NCBI GenBank assembly: GCA_027605045.1
Contig: JAQFWX010000001.1
Span: 2,666,001-2,730,000, forward strand
DNA from: Phallus indusiatus
Taxonomy: Eukaryota; Basidiomycota; Agaricomycetes; Phallales; Phallaceae
DNA length: 64,000 nt
Direction: 5' to 3'
Under the pieces are notes generated by a model. It saw nothing but the letters and a program-made list of their open reading frames with translations. It did no database searches and was not told the DNA's origin. The position numbers were made by a program, and so were the translations under genes. Positions 22,259 to 33,653 of this stretch are shown here, one piece after another (within the stretch, counting starts at the first letter, position 1; each line of letters starts with the position of its first letter).

Positions 22259-24165
22259 GAGACGCGGCAATTTCCCTAATTGGGTAACCCCGCATAATTG
22301 GAGATACTCATCCAATGCCTGCAAGTCTTTGCAGTGTTCATACGGCTCCCAGGTCATATCGCCTAGTGTCCATTGCACTAGGAACTCGATGTCCGTGTCT
22401 TTAGACCCAGTCCAGCGATGGGCTAGTAGCTCATCTACATGCCATTCGGCATTGTCTGGTTGTCCAAAGTCGTACGCCGTTAATGACTCACGACGTGGAA
22501 ATCTATCGTCATCATTGGCGATATGTGGTTTCACTAAGTCCATGTGGAATACTGGATTTATCCTATGCTTCTTCAACTCATCAGGCAAGTCAAGTTTGAC
22601 GTTAATATTGTCTTTGACTGACAATACTTTGTAAGGACTGACGTAACGCGGTACCAACTTACTGGATCTACCCTTTGGTAGAGATATGTTCTTCGTAGAA
22701 AGGTACACGAGGTCACCCTCTTTGTAGACAGGTGCATCTCGTCTGTGAGTGTTCGCATGCATGGTTTGTTTCATGCGACTCGTGATTATGGCATCGTGTG
22801 CGGCCATAAGATTCCATTTCGCTTGTAATGCGAATTGCTTCACACCATTGAACTTGGTGTCTGTGTTGAGCTGTCGCCCTAGTGCAGGGGTGTATCCGTA
22901 GTTAAGTTCGAATGGCGTGAACTTAGTCGTTTCACTCGTGCTACTGTTTAGTGCGAATTCCACCATCGGGATATGTTCAGCCCAATTCTTTTGGTCGTTA
23001 TCTATTATAGAACGTAATACTTGTCCTATGGAGCGGTTCGCCCGCTCTGTTGCTCCATCCGTCTGTGGGTGGAATGAAGTGGACATGAGGAGTTTTGTCC
23101 CTATTAGCCGCTGCAGTTCTTTCCAGAATTTCGTGGTGAATCTGGTATCTCTATCACTGATGATAGAAGCTGGCACGCCATGATGCCTAACTACACCTTC
23201 AAAGTACAGGTGTGCTGCGCTTTTTGCAGTTAGCTTCGTGGTGGTGGGCATGAGTCTCACCATTGATGTCAATCTGTCAATTATGACTAGTAAGAAGTTG
23301 TAATGTATTTGCTCTGGTTCAAGGTATAGGCACCTTGTACTGTTGCAAATAAGAGAGCTGTTTAGAGGGAACCTAGTCTAGCAACAAAGGTCTTGTTATT
23401 GAGGGTGAGACAGAGCTTGCTGCTGCTGTTGTAAGACTTGAGCTGGCTGCTACTGATAGTCTTGAGGTAGGGATAGAAAAGAGAAAGAAATAGAAAAGAG
23501 AAAGACCAATTTAATTGGTAAGCACTATGGTGCACTAGTATAGATGATAAGGCAGATTTCTATTTACAAGAGAAATCAGCCCCTATTTATACACTTTGGG
23601 GCTGCTACAAATAAAGCAAAATATTAGTAATTAAAAGATAAGAAATTACTTAGAAAGGAAATTAATTAGTAAAGGTGGAGTAGTAAAAATTATAGTGAAA
23701 CATTATAGTGAGACAGAAAAATAAAAGTACCTGGAACTGAGTCATATGACTGTTCCTAGAAAATAAACAAATAGAGATACACAAATACAAGCAAGAGCTC
23801 AAAAAAGAATAGTAAAAAAACTGACATAATGTGGGCTTTTGTTGTTTATATGCTGTTTTTGGATTTAGTGGCTGTGCCTTTTGACTTGTTTTTGCTGAGC
23901 TGGGTAAAAGTGCCCTAGATACATGACAGAAGTCATGTCCTTTCGATACTGGTAATGGGCCTATAAAGTCCATTCCGACTGATTCCCATGGTTTATTGGG
24001 AATGGGTAGCATCTTCAGTAGACCGCTAGGATGTCTATTGTCATCCTTATTCGTTTGACATTTACCGCACAATTTGCAGTATTCATCGATGTCCTCTGCC
24101 ATCGTTCTCCACCAATACACTTGTCTAATGTATTGCGATGTTTTGTAGTGTCCGAAGTGTCCCAC
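22259..24165 (-). pseudogene. gypsy-2 integrase and chromodomain
   Basis: Upstream part (23,929-24,165) has the HHCC zinc-binding end, with HFGHYKTSQYI and CKLCGKCQ, then GMDFIGPLPVSKGHD with the first catalytic Asp. After the LTR-D insertion the frame resumes at 23,298. It holds DRDTRFTTKFWKELQ (second Asp), FHPQTDGATERANR (Glu) and a chromodomain near 22,300-22,450 (VQWTLGDMTWEPYEHCKDL) that would tether integration to modified histones. The integrase is inactivated by the 630-bp insert. Confidence 0.88.
23299..23928. mobile_element. Solo LTR, family D
   Basis: 630 bp, TGTAATGTATTTGC to GATACATGACA, perfect 5-bp TSD GAAGT at 23,294-23,298 and 23,929-23,933. Removing it and one TSD joins the integrase codons in frame. 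Only copy of this family in the window. Confidence 0.95.
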
Positions 24166-24194
24166 AATTTCGTGTGCTTCACTAATGATGATTT

Positions 24195-25119
24195 CTACCA
24201 GCTTCCTCCCTGGTAAAATAAGTGGTGGGGTATGCAGACCATGTCATGGGAAAACTGATTCTTCGTGTACAGTAGCTGGTTTTTCATCCCAAACCCTTTG
24301 TATGCATCAGGGTTTTCTAACACTTTCTTCAGTGTTGTGTCGTCCTTATATCCACTCTTTATCAGATCAGCTAGTCCTTCAAAGCCTTCGATCTTGGCTT
24401 TAAGCGTTTTACTGCTATGCTGCGCTGTGACTGCCAGTACCTCTTCGTCGTCTGTATCCACTTCTTCAATGGACGCTGATCGTTGTTCAACAGGTGCTTG
24501 TTCAGCAGTCTGTTGTTGGACTCTGGCTTTCGCCCGAGTGTTCATGCATCTCGCTGCACTGATTCTGAGTTCACTTTTCCTTTCAGGAGGTAGTTGATCC
24601 CCTGTTGGGTCTAGTTTCACGTCAATGTTGACGTAGTTTTCAGGTGGGTGTATCTCGTTAGGTAGGTCGTCCTCGAAATATCTCGAGAGTCCGTCTGCGT
24701 GTTGGTTTCACCTTTGATGTGAATCGTTTCGTAGTCGAAACGAGAGAGATACTCGTACCATCTCGCCTGTCTAGGCGACATACGGGGCTGTGTCTTGAAG
24801 TGTTTCAAGGCCTCGTTGTCTGTTACTAGGGTGAATTTACGACCTAGTAGTTTGTCTTCCCACTTATTCAGTGCTTCAAGTACTGCGATGAGCTCGTGCT
24901 CATGAGTCCGGTAGTTGTACTGTGCTGGAGTGAATTTCTTAGACATAAACCCTGCGGGTCTGCAGGTTTGCCAACTTGCGCCTTGACGATAGTACGCACC
25001 GACGCCACACTTGGATCCATCAGTTACAAGCCAAATTGGCTCGTTGCTATCAGGATTGATAGGTTTAAGAACTGGGGCGTTCTTCGTCAATGCTTTGATT
25101 GCATTGAAGCAGCATTCTT
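24195..25119 (-). pseudogene. gypsy-2 RNase H and linker to integrase
   Basis: Reads PIWLVTDGSKCGVGAYYRQG (RNase H catalytic Asp), then THEHELIAVLEALNKWEDKL and VTDNEALKHF, typical Ty3/gypsy RNase H. A frame change near 24,617-24,690 separates it from the linker. The RT part lies on the other side of LTR A7. Confidence 0.85.
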
Positions 25120-25514
25120 GTTAGGGCTACTCAGCTCAGGCTAGAGGGAGGGGATCCTAAGACAATATATTGGAAGGGAAACTAACTACTCACCTAGAGG
25201 GAGGGGATCCTAAGAGAACAAGCTTAGGGACCCTCACTCTAGGTACAGCTACTATATACATAAAACGACGACGCGGCGTGCGGCCCTGACACAGCTAAGT
25301 GCCAGGCGCCCAAACCGAACCTAAGCGACGTGATGTCACGGGCATCACGCCGGGTACGAGCACGCAATGCGCGCGAGTAGAGAAAGTGAAATAGAGACAG
25401 AACAAGGAAACGGAGAGTGGAAGTAAAATACGGAAATGATAAATAAGATAGAAACGAAATGATGCCGATGATAATAAATAAGAAAATGAGAGACGGCGGT
25501 AGCGTACCCTGACA
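25120..25514 (-). mobile_element. Solo LTR A7
   Basis: 395 bp, TSD ATTCT at 25,115-25,119 and 25,515-25,519. Inserted between the RT and RNase H coding regions of gypsy-2, opposite to A6. Confidence 0.95.
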
Positions 25515-26359
25515 ATTCTAGTGCTGGTGTCCACTTGAATTGCCTGTTGTTGTGGGTACATCCTGACAATGGGGAAGTGTAAGTAGTGACTCCCGGAAGG
25601 TAGGCGGCAACGTATTGTACCAGCCCCAAGAATTTCTGAATGCCGTTGAACATACGTGGGGTTCTCCAATCGCGAATTTTATCCATTTTAACCATATCTG
25701 GGTGGATACCATCGTCGTCGATGATGTGTCCTAGGCACTCCAATCGTTTGGAGTATAAGTCAACTTTCTTCTGACTTAGGTAAAGTTGTTCCTTCCTCAA
25801 TCTCGAGAAGGCAATCTCCAGGTGTTCCTGGTGTTGTTGGATCGTCATTGAGTAGACGAACACATCGTCGATGTACGAGTGTATGTTTCTTCCAATGTGG
25901 TCCCGGAATATATGGGTCATCAATCTCTGAAATGTCGAAGGTGCGTTGCAATCACCTTGTTGCATAACATGGCTCTTAAACGTGCCATATATCATCGAGA
26001 ATGTGGTCTTATCCACGTCTTCCAGAGCAATTCTGACTTGCTCGTAGGCTTCCGTTAGGTCAATCTTCGACCTGTACTTGTGTCTTGCCACATCTTGGCG
26101 GATGGTCTCCTGGTCTGGAAACGGGGTCACGTCTTTCAATGTGTTATCATTCTGCTGATGCAGGTCAAAGACTGTGCATAGTCCTGATAATGCCTTCTTA
26201 AACAGGCATAGCATAGGGATGGCTTGCTGTGCAACGGTCAGTTCCCACCAGCCTGCTTGCGTGTAGTGCTCTATTTTTTCAGCCAGCAGTGGCTTGAGGG
26301 CGTCTGGGCACTTCGGTAGTCTGTACCGAATAACCTTGTTAGGTTCTATTAATGGGATA
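25515..26359 (-). pseudogene. gypsy-2 reverse transcriptase
   Basis: RT palm with IDLTEAYEQVRIALEDVDKT and the catalytic YIDD (SYIDDVFVYS) near 25,870. Followed by CLGHIIDDDGIHPD and KFLGLVQYVAAYLPG, normal for Ty3/gypsy. The upstream part of RT is beyond MITE M4. Confidence 0.9.
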
Positions 26360-26857
26360 TAAGGCTCTCAACGGGTTTGACCCGCAGGTATTCCCACGCC
26401 CTATGTCACGGTACGCTAGCGCCTTTTCCGATTACTCGATTTCTTTCGGTTTCATTTCGTGTTACGATTTCCTTCATTTCCTGTACTTCGCCGTTTCCAT
26501 TAGTTCCATCGTTTTCTCGATTTTTCGATCTCTTCGATTTTCCTCGATTTCTGTCTGTATCTCCTCGGATCCCATGGGGATCAGTCGAGCACTTCGTATC
26601 CTGTACTTATATGTGTTTTCCCTAGAGGGGGATACCTAAGCTTGTTCTCTTAGGTTTTCCCTCCTCTAGGTGAGTAGTTAGTCGCTGCCCCTCAATAGAT
26701 CTTAGGTTTTCCCTCCTCTAGGTGTGTGCCCTGAGTCGCCCTAACACCCTATTAGCCAATCAGAATGCAAGATTTTTGGGTCAAGGGCGAAATCCTGCAA
26801 TCTGATTGGCTCAAGGGTCGTGGGAAACCCGCAGGTCGCAACCCGTTGAGAGCCTTA
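26360..26857. mobile_element. MITE M4, hAT-like, containing LTR C1
   Basis: Ends TAAGGCTCTCAACGGGTT and AACCCGTTGAGAGCCTTA, perfect 8-bp TSD ATGGGATA at 26,352-26,359 and 26,858-26,865. About 150 bp without LTR C1. Internal AGCCAATCAGA...TCTGATTGGCT forms a second stem. Inserted in the gypsy-2 RT region. Confidence 0.95.
26404..26746 (+). mobile_element. Solo LTR C1
   Basis: TGTCACGGTACGC to GCCCTAACA, 343 bp, TSD CCCTA at 26,399-26,403 and 26,747-26,751. Has TTATATG at about 26,608 and AAGCTTGTTCT at 26,638-26,648, the same spacing and motif as LTR A. Confidence 0.94.
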
Positions 26858-26865
26858 ATGGGATA

Positions 26866-28686
26866 TGATGATTTACATCCCTAAATGGAGGGAGTCTATT
26901 CAGCACTGGCCCGAATAAGTCGCTGTACTCCTCCTTCCAGTACTTGCGTAGTGCAGATAGGTTCTCATCCTTAAGTTCCGGTACTCGGATCTTCCGTCTC
27001 ACTGCTACTGCATTAGATGTAGTAGTTATGGGGCGTGCTGATGCAATAGCTAAGCTTCCACTTGACTCGGTGGACTCATCCGTGGTGTCAGGTATTTCAG
27101 TAAACCGTTCCACTGGAGTGATTACTCCTCCATCCTGGGTGATTATCCCATTGCCGAAGTCCAGGCAGATGTCATACCTTTTCAGGAATGGTACACCAAT
27201 TATGATGTCGTAGTAGTCAATGTTGACTATATCAAAGTATTCTAACACACTAATGTCCCCAAATTCTATTCGGGTATACGTTCTGTACTGTATTACAGAC
27301 TTACTTCCTTTCACTGCGAGCTGCAGTGATACTGGCTTATCCAGTTTGAATGTCTTCGCTCCAGTCGTGAGCAAGAATGATGGTGACATTATCATGCCTT
27401 GACATCCACTGTCAATCAAACAATGCGCTAATTGGCCGTTTACGAGCCAGTAACCCTCTAGAGGTTTTATTGATTCTTTATCACGCTTTGGAGCCCTTGA
27501 CTTAGGTCTCATCGTGTGGTCATACAGGGGTTCTTCCTGTGACTTAATTGTCCCAATGGTGGACGAGCCTTGTTTGATAACAAGTAGTCTTCTTTCATCA
27601 TAACCGTGATCTTCGGTTATCACCATCATGTATGCGCCTACTGTGTCTTCATTCTCGTCCCACTCATAGTGGTCCCCTCCCCCGTAGTCCGCTGCTTCTG
27701 CGGTGTCTTGACCTTGTTCAGCGTCATCATACTGTGGGGATTCCTCCACTTCTAGTATGTTACCTCCCGTTTCTTCCTCTATAATTGCATCGAGCAGCTC
27801 GTCTGCATTGTCTTCATCTTCCTCCTCAACGTGCATCACGTTAGCACGTACCTGTCCCTTTCTAGGGCATTGTGGTCTTAGGTGGCCAGTCTGTCCACAT
27901 TCATAGCACTTTAGTACGGTGCTACTGCTTCGGGCTTGCATTCCTGAGCTGACTGGTCGAGTTGTCGTGGTAGTCGACGTTCTCGTCGGCTTAGTCGTAC
28001 TGCTCGTCGCTGGTCTTACAGCTAGCGCGTTGCTAGTTGTGGTCGTATGGGGAATAGTCCTTGTGGATATACCGCTTGGTTTGATTTTAGCACGGTAGTT
28101 GTTCTCTTGAGCTTGTCTGGCCAAGCTTAAATGAGTACCCGTTGATTTTACGGGTGTCTGACGTTGAGCTAGTATTGACTTATTATAGTCCCATGCTTGC
28201 TCTATGTCATTCGCGGCTATGTACAGCCGTTGAATTGATGAGTTTTCGGCCAAGAATCCCCTCTTGGTGACTTCACTGCGAATTCTCTCATCAAGTCCTT
28301 CTAGGAACTTTCATTTGAAGGTGTATCTGTCTGGTGGATGGACTAGACATGCTGCGAATTTCAGCAGTTCACTCATGTACCGGTGTACACTCCTTGCACC
28401 TTGCTTCGCGTGATCAAAGTTATGTGCAGACTGGTTCTTGCTCGTAGGTGACAAGAACATATTGTGCATCCTTCGGAACAGTCTTACCAAGTCCCAACCC
28501 TTGGTTGAACGACCTCCTCGTTCTACGTGCTCCACGAACCATTTGTGTGCCTCTCCATCTAGTCACATACCAACTACGGCTATGTGTGCTTCGACGTACG
28601 CTGCGCTGAGTAGGTTATTTAGCCTCAACCATCTGAGGATAGAGGTCACGAACTTCTCAAAGTCTTCAGGCTTTGATGATCCGCTA
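26866..28686 (-). pseudogene. gypsy-2 Gag C-terminus, zinc knuckle and protease
   Basis: The CCHC knuckle CYECGQTGHLRPQCPRK lies near 27,870-27,910. An aspartic protease site HCLIDSGCQGMIMSP (D-S-G) lies near 27,390-27,430, then IIIGVPFLKRYDICLDFG. The frame 26,811-28,253 is open. Upstream, Gag sequence (28,311-28,686) has stops, for example before LDGEAHKWF-like sequence near 28,562 and at 28,310. Confidence 0.85.
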
Positions 28687-29082
28687 TGTTAGGGCTACTC
28701 AGCTCGCACTAGAGGGAGGGGATCCTAAGACGATATATTGGAAGGGAAACTAACTACTCACCTAGAGGGAGGGGATCCTAAGAGAACAAGCTTAGGGACC
28801 CTCACTCTAGGTACAGCTACTATATACATAAAACGACGACGCGGCGTGCGGCCCTGACACAGCTAAGTGCCAGGCGCCCAAGCCGAACCTAAGCGACATG
28901 ATGTCACGGGCATCATGCCAGGTACGAGCGCGCGACGTGCGCGAGTAGAGAAAGTGAAATAGAGACAGAACAAGGAAACGGAGAGTGAAAGTAAAATATG
29001 GAAATGATAAATAAAATAGAAAAGAAATGATGCCGATGATAATAAATAAGAAAATGAGAGACGGCAGTAGCGTACCCTGACA
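28687..29082 (-). mobile_element. Solo LTR A8
   Basis: 396 bp, TSD CGCTA at 28,682-28,686 and 29,083-29,087. Inserted in gypsy-2 gag. Confidence 0.95.
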
Positions 29083-30703
29083 CGCTATACATAACGGATA
29101 ATGGCATTTTTGCACCCGCTTTCGCAAGTGGGGATGCCAATACTACTACATCCTTGCACTCCTCTAGTGCCTCTTGCACCATGACGATTATCCCCTCGTC
29201 TTCCCGAACCCTTCTAAACCTCTTCATAGGTTTATGTCTGTCCTCACGGTCGTCAAATGGGGTTTCCCTCATTTCACGTTCGAAGTATCCGCAATCGTAC
29301 GCTTCTTCTTCGTCGTCTGACGAGTCCTCGTCATCATAGTATTTGGGCGTGAAGGGCCCAGTGTTACTCTCTGGTATATCTCAGAGGTCTTCTCTCATTT
29401 GCTCGTACTGATCCCTGGCAGATGTTGCTCTTCTTCTGGGTACAACCGGTGCTCTGGTTGTTGGGGACGTTGCAGGAGCGTGTGCTTGACCAGCGTTTGC
29501 TGGTGGACCAGGATGTACTGTTGACGACCCTGGTTGTGCTGCAGTCTGAGTGGGCGCCGAGCGATTAGGGAAGTCTTGCTCAAAGATGATGCCAGGTCGT
29601 TGGCCAGCTTCCATTTCTCGGTTGCTTTTAGCCAGTTCAGTGCGTGCTGCTCGCACTTCCTGCAGGTCTTCCTGCATGTCGACATACGGTTCTTGCCTAC
29701 TAACCTTCCCTTGTAACGCAATTGTGCATTTGTCTAATGCCTCGGAATGTTTTTCCCGTGCCAGTTGAGCTGCCTCAGCAGCCATCCTTTCCAGGTCTTT
29801 CGCTGATTCTTCCAGCTCTGCAGCTGAAGGGTTATTCTTATCACATGGTCCTTGACCCGCGTTGACTCGTCTGGTAGATTGATCTTCCAGGTAGTCACGA
29901 GTTGCCACGAACTCTGGTGGTGTATGTCGACTGTTTCGACGTGATCTATCCAGCTCAGCTCGTCCTCTTTCTATCTCTGCGGCTGCGTCATCTGCTGCTC
30001 GCATGGGTCTGATGGGTGTGCTGGTTGCTTCTGGTTGTGCAGAAGGTAGGTCCTGTAACACTGAATGCAGTGTTTCCGCGTGTACCACGTACTGTTGTGT
30101 GGGTTGATGTGTTATACCGGGGGTTGGTGCTGCCGATGGAGCTCTGGGTGTTGTGGGCAATGCTGGCATGTTTGCCATTGTCTTGACCGTCGCCTGCGTG
30201 TTGTCCATTACTGGAGCCAGTATTGTCATGCTGGTTCTGTTGTCATCTCGTGCACGACCTTTCCCTTCCACCGTTGTCCATGGTTCTTCTTCATCGGGTA
30301 TTACGACTTCCTCTAGTCGTACTAGCATATCACCGATGTCTTGTCCCAGTGTATCACCTCTCACGAGGTCATGGATCATTCTTTTTGCATCCTCAATCAT
30401 CTTACGGGGTAGGACTACCTCGTCTTTTCCGAGATTGGACTTATGAGATCTGGTCAATTTCACTGATTCACCTGATTCGCTTCGCGCTGGTGAAGCTTGT
30501 CTTGATCCTTGTCTTGATCCTTGTCTTGATCCTTGTCTAGATCGATTCGCGTGGTCCGTGACTAGTGTTTCAAACAATGCTGCGTCTATCACAACAGTAT
30601 CACCTGCTCGTGCAGATGTGGATGGACCGCCTTTGGTAGGTGGTGGTTCACCTACATTCTTTTTTGACTTCTTGTTGTTTTTAGGAGGCATATCCTCTCT
30701 CAC
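29083..30703 (-). pseudogene. gypsy-2 Gag N-terminal part
   Basis: The frame starts at ATG 30,703 or at the internal ATG of MPPKNNKKSKK. It is low-complexity and basic at the start, with a tandem SRQG repeat coded by 12-bp units at about 30,505-30,541. A predicted helical segment, LEESAKDLERMAAEAAQLAR, follows. A stop after REDL (29,381) is followed by continuing coding-like acidic sequence (YYDDEDSSDDEEE), so the frame is damaged. Poorly conserved N-terminal Gag regions are usual for this group. Confidence 0.7.
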
Positions 30704-30990
30704 TGTAAACTAGCAAATACGATTGGCGTATTTTGGAAATTGTAACACCGTTTAGGTGTTAAAAAAGATGTAACGTTTCGTTACAGTTTACGATTAGCCC
30801 GGTTTTTACGGACTCACAACAAACAGTATAAAGCTGTATATTTGCAAGTGCAGGTAAGAAAGGCTGCTGGCGCCTTTACCGTTATGCGGTATTTACAGGT
30901 GTGACGGTGCCTATGTACATTACATAATACTAGGTACTTGGGCAGACGACAATCATCTGCATATAAATGTATATATGAATATGTACTATG
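30704..30990. other. Gypsy-2 leader region, no gene
   Basis: AT-rich with short inverted repeats (ACACCGTTTAGGTGT; TGTAACG-TTTCGTTACA). No LTR or primer site recognised. Confidence 0.5.
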
Positions 30991-31206
30991 ATTAATAGTA
31001 GTCCGCTGCTCATAGCGGAACCGTTACAGCCAGATCTCGTGGACATGGAGGATGAGTTTCACCCAGAAGAAGGTGATCAATTATTCACGGTTTCTCTTAA
31101 TTCAGAACCCCTAGACAATTGCCATATCAGAGCGACTGAAACCATCTCACAGCGATTGGCTCAGGCGCATGCGAATAATACAAGGGACACACCCAAATCT
31201 GGATTT
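30991..31206 (+). pseudogene. Fragment of another Ty3/gypsy pol (gypsy-3)
   Basis: The frame reads EGDQLFTVSLNSEP then ATETISQRLAQAHANN, matching the stretch between protease and RT in gypsy-1 (EGDRLFAISML and ATETISQRLARAHANN at about 38,660-38,770). Truncated at both sides; the right edge is exactly the LTR C2 start. Confidence 0.85.
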
Positions 31207-31550
31207 TGTTAGGGCGACTCAGGGCACACACCTAGAGGAGGGAAAACCTAAGATCTATTGAGGGGCAGTGACTAACTACTCACCTAGAGGAGGGAAAACC
31301 TAAGAGAACAAGCTTAGGTATCCCCCTCTAGGGAAAACGCATATAAGTACAGGATACAAAGCGCCCGACTGATCTCCATGGGATCCGAGGATATACAAAC
31401 AGAAATTGAAAGAAATCGAAGAAATCGAGAAATCGATGGAACTAATGGAAACGGCAAAGTACAGGAAATGAAGAAAATCGTAACACAAAATGAAACCGAA
31501 AGAAATCGAAGAAATCAAATAATCAGAAGAGGTGCTAGCATACTGTGACA
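31207..31550 (-). mobile_element. LTR C2
   Basis: TGTTAGGGCGACTCAGGGC to TACTGTGACA, 344 bp. Flanks GATTT and AAAAA do not match, so this copy lies at a rearrangement point or its target was altered. Related to C1 and C4. Confidence 0.85.
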
Positions 31551-32071
31551 AAAAACTCCTGGAGAGAAAATAATGCGATCATATCACATTAAGCCTGAGC
31601 AACTTTATAATGGTTAGCAACAGCAGCTGCGCGCACACATCAGACCTTGAGTTACCGTAAATATGTCTGACATGTTGACATTGTTTTGTTTGTTATGCTG
31701 GTTTGCCTGGTTTGCTTGGTGGTAATATTAAGGTTAGTTGGTTCAGTAAACATTCCAAATATCTAAACATACTATTGCTCTTTGGTTTGTCAAATTGGTG
31801 TATAGCTGGCGGTAATTAAGCTGGAGAGGCAGGTGTGAAAATGTGCGGGATGTGGCTGGGTCCTGTCAGAGCCGGATACTCGGCAATGTTTGGAACAACG
31901 CCACATGCTCTCCAAGTTGACACCTTCGCACCTTTGATGTCTTTCGTCATAACTACGGTCTTTTCCTCGAATTTTTTTTTTTATTTCTGCATGAAAACAA
32001 ATATTTTCTTCTGCTCTTAAGTTTCGTGAGTAACAGTGTACTTTTTTCTCCCTACGTTGACACCCATATTG
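31551..32071. other. No supported gene
   Basis: AT-rich sequence upstream of the hAT fragment; no conserved frame. The minus frame 31,790-32,227 is a shadow of the plus-strand gene start. Confidence 0.45.
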
Positions 32072-32911
32072 ACTATGCCACGCAGCGTAGCAAAAAGCAC
32101 TCGTAAAAGCACTTCGACATCTCCTAAAACCAATCTCATTGGAAACGCGGGGTCTCATAGTAAACCAACACTCAAAGTAGCAAAAACGCATGAAGAACAT
32201 TTTCAGCAGCGTTTCCAGGCCGATCAAAACTCCCCGGAAACCATTCTGTGTATGTGTCTTTGCACATTTCTGTTCTGTTTTTCTGGTGTATTAAGCTGTA
32301 TTCCAGAGATGCAAATGCAAAACTGGTCCAGCAATGTATACGAGCATTTTCAAATGCCACCTAAGATATTGACAACCACCACTGCACACAGGTCTGAAAA
32401 AGTGTCTTATATTTTCTATTGTAAGAAGTAAGTATCCCCACATCATCTTTTCGCGATGTTATCCTGACGTTGTTGATAGAAACCCATCCATCTTCGTTCG
32501 TCGAGATAGGCTAGATGAAAGCATGTCAAATTTAATGTGACACGTGCAACAATGCCAGCCTGAAGACCAACCCCAAGCCAAAGCCATGACTGCGTTTGCT
32601 CATGGTTCTACTCTAAGCATTGGTCACCTTTGTTTTCTCCTCGTCAAATGGGTCACGAAAAATTATCGTCCATACTCCCTTGTCGAGGACAAGGAACTGC
32701 AGGCGATCTTACAAATGCTGGATGATTGAGTTCAAACACCAAGCCGCTCGACACTATCACGGGACGTTCAAGAGATGTTTGCAATAGTTTGGGAATGCAT
32801 TCAAGACTTCTTTAAGGTACATGTTTTTTTGGTATCTTGTACTATTTCTTTGGGTTGATTATACATTAGACATATGCCGGGAAAGTGCACATCGGATTGG
32901 ACGGATGGACC
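32072..32911 (+). pseudogene. hAT transposase, N-terminal part
   Basis: ATG 32,072 begins a Ser/Thr/Lys-rich start. After introns, the piece 32,595-32,727 reads TKNYRPYSLVEDKELQAILQML, matching the hAT motif in which a P-F-S-V-V-E-D-like segment precedes the RNase H fold. The next stretch (SRSTLSRDVQEMF) also fits. A stop after MLDD and truncation by LTR A9 make it a relic. Confidence 0.65.
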
Positions 32912-33080
32912 TGTCAGGGTACGCTACCGCCGTCTCTCATTTTCTTATTTATTATCATCGGCATCATTTCGTTTCTATTTTATTTATCATTTCCACGTTT
33001 TACTTTCACTCTCCGTTTCCTTGTTCTGTCTCTGTTTCACTTTCTCTACTCGCACGCGTCGCGCACTCGTACCCGGCGTG
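32912..33080 (+). mobile_element. LTR A9, left part (right part at 47,790-48,015)
   Basis: TGTCAGGGTACGC to CCCGGCGTG, where the MULE is inserted. The rest continues after the MULE from 47,790 (ATGCCCGTGACATCACG) to CCCTAACA at 48,015. Flanks of the reunited LTR, GGACC and CAATC, do not form a TSD. Confidence 0.9.
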
Positions 33081-33115
33081 GGAAGTAAAGCTGGAGCAAG
33101 AAGTGACTAAGCGGC
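33081..33115. repeat. MULE left terminal inverted repeat
   Basis: 35 bp, paired with 47,746-47,780 in inverted orientation with 3 mismatches. Confidence 0.9.
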
Positions 33116-33180
33116 TTACTGGCGGCTGCTGCAGCCGATGTCACTACTAGTAGGCTGCTGCAACCTTTTCGCTTATGCAA

Positions 33181-33653
33181 GCTTCTTTTGATGGGCGCTG
33201 CTGAGCGTCATTCACAGCCAAATCGGAGTTTCGCATTCTATTGAAACCCTTTGTCATCAAATGATGGTTTCCATAAATATCTCTTCGGCGTGATCTTATC
33301 TATCCTCTAAAAACCTTCTAATCAATTACTTTGCTTAACCGCAGGCACCCCGAGGTGCGAAGGAAAGTTTCACGAATTTCAAGCCAATTTTCCTTAGTTA
33401 CTGTGCTCCACGTATGGACAAGATATATCCAGATTTGTATTAGTTTAAATTGCAAAAGTTTTAAACGACGTTGAGGTCTATTCATTTGAGAAAAAAATGT
33501 GCGCGCACATGTGTTGCCTGCCGAGCTTTTGCTGTTAAAATAAAATTCACAAAATAAAATAAACTCATTTTTTTGGGACATATAAACACCAGGATTTTCG
33601 TTGACAAAAATCATCGACTCGTTCCCCCCCAACCACCACTGTCCACTTCTATT
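33181..33653. other. MULE subterminal region, no gene
   Basis: No reading frame supported; likely holds the gene X promoter and transposase-binding sequence. Confidence 0.45.

Larger units (their letters stand above)
21800..30703 (-). mobile_element. Ty3/gypsy element 2, chromodomain type, remnant
   Basis: Minus-strand order gag, protease, RT, RNase H, integrase, chromodomain, as in chromoviruses. Cut by LTR A8, MITE M4 with LTR C1, LTR A7, solo LTR D and LTR A6. All but one of these insertions have clear TSDs within element sequence, and the element's frames resume on both sides. Its own LTRs are not recognisable at either border: 30,704-30,990 and 21,740-21,861 do not match. Defective by insertions and some in-frame stops. 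Confidence 0.85.

Noticed and set aside
22329..22634. Plus-strand frames opposite the gypsy-2 chromodomain and integrase
   Set aside because: Antisense shadows; the minus frame carries all conserved residues.
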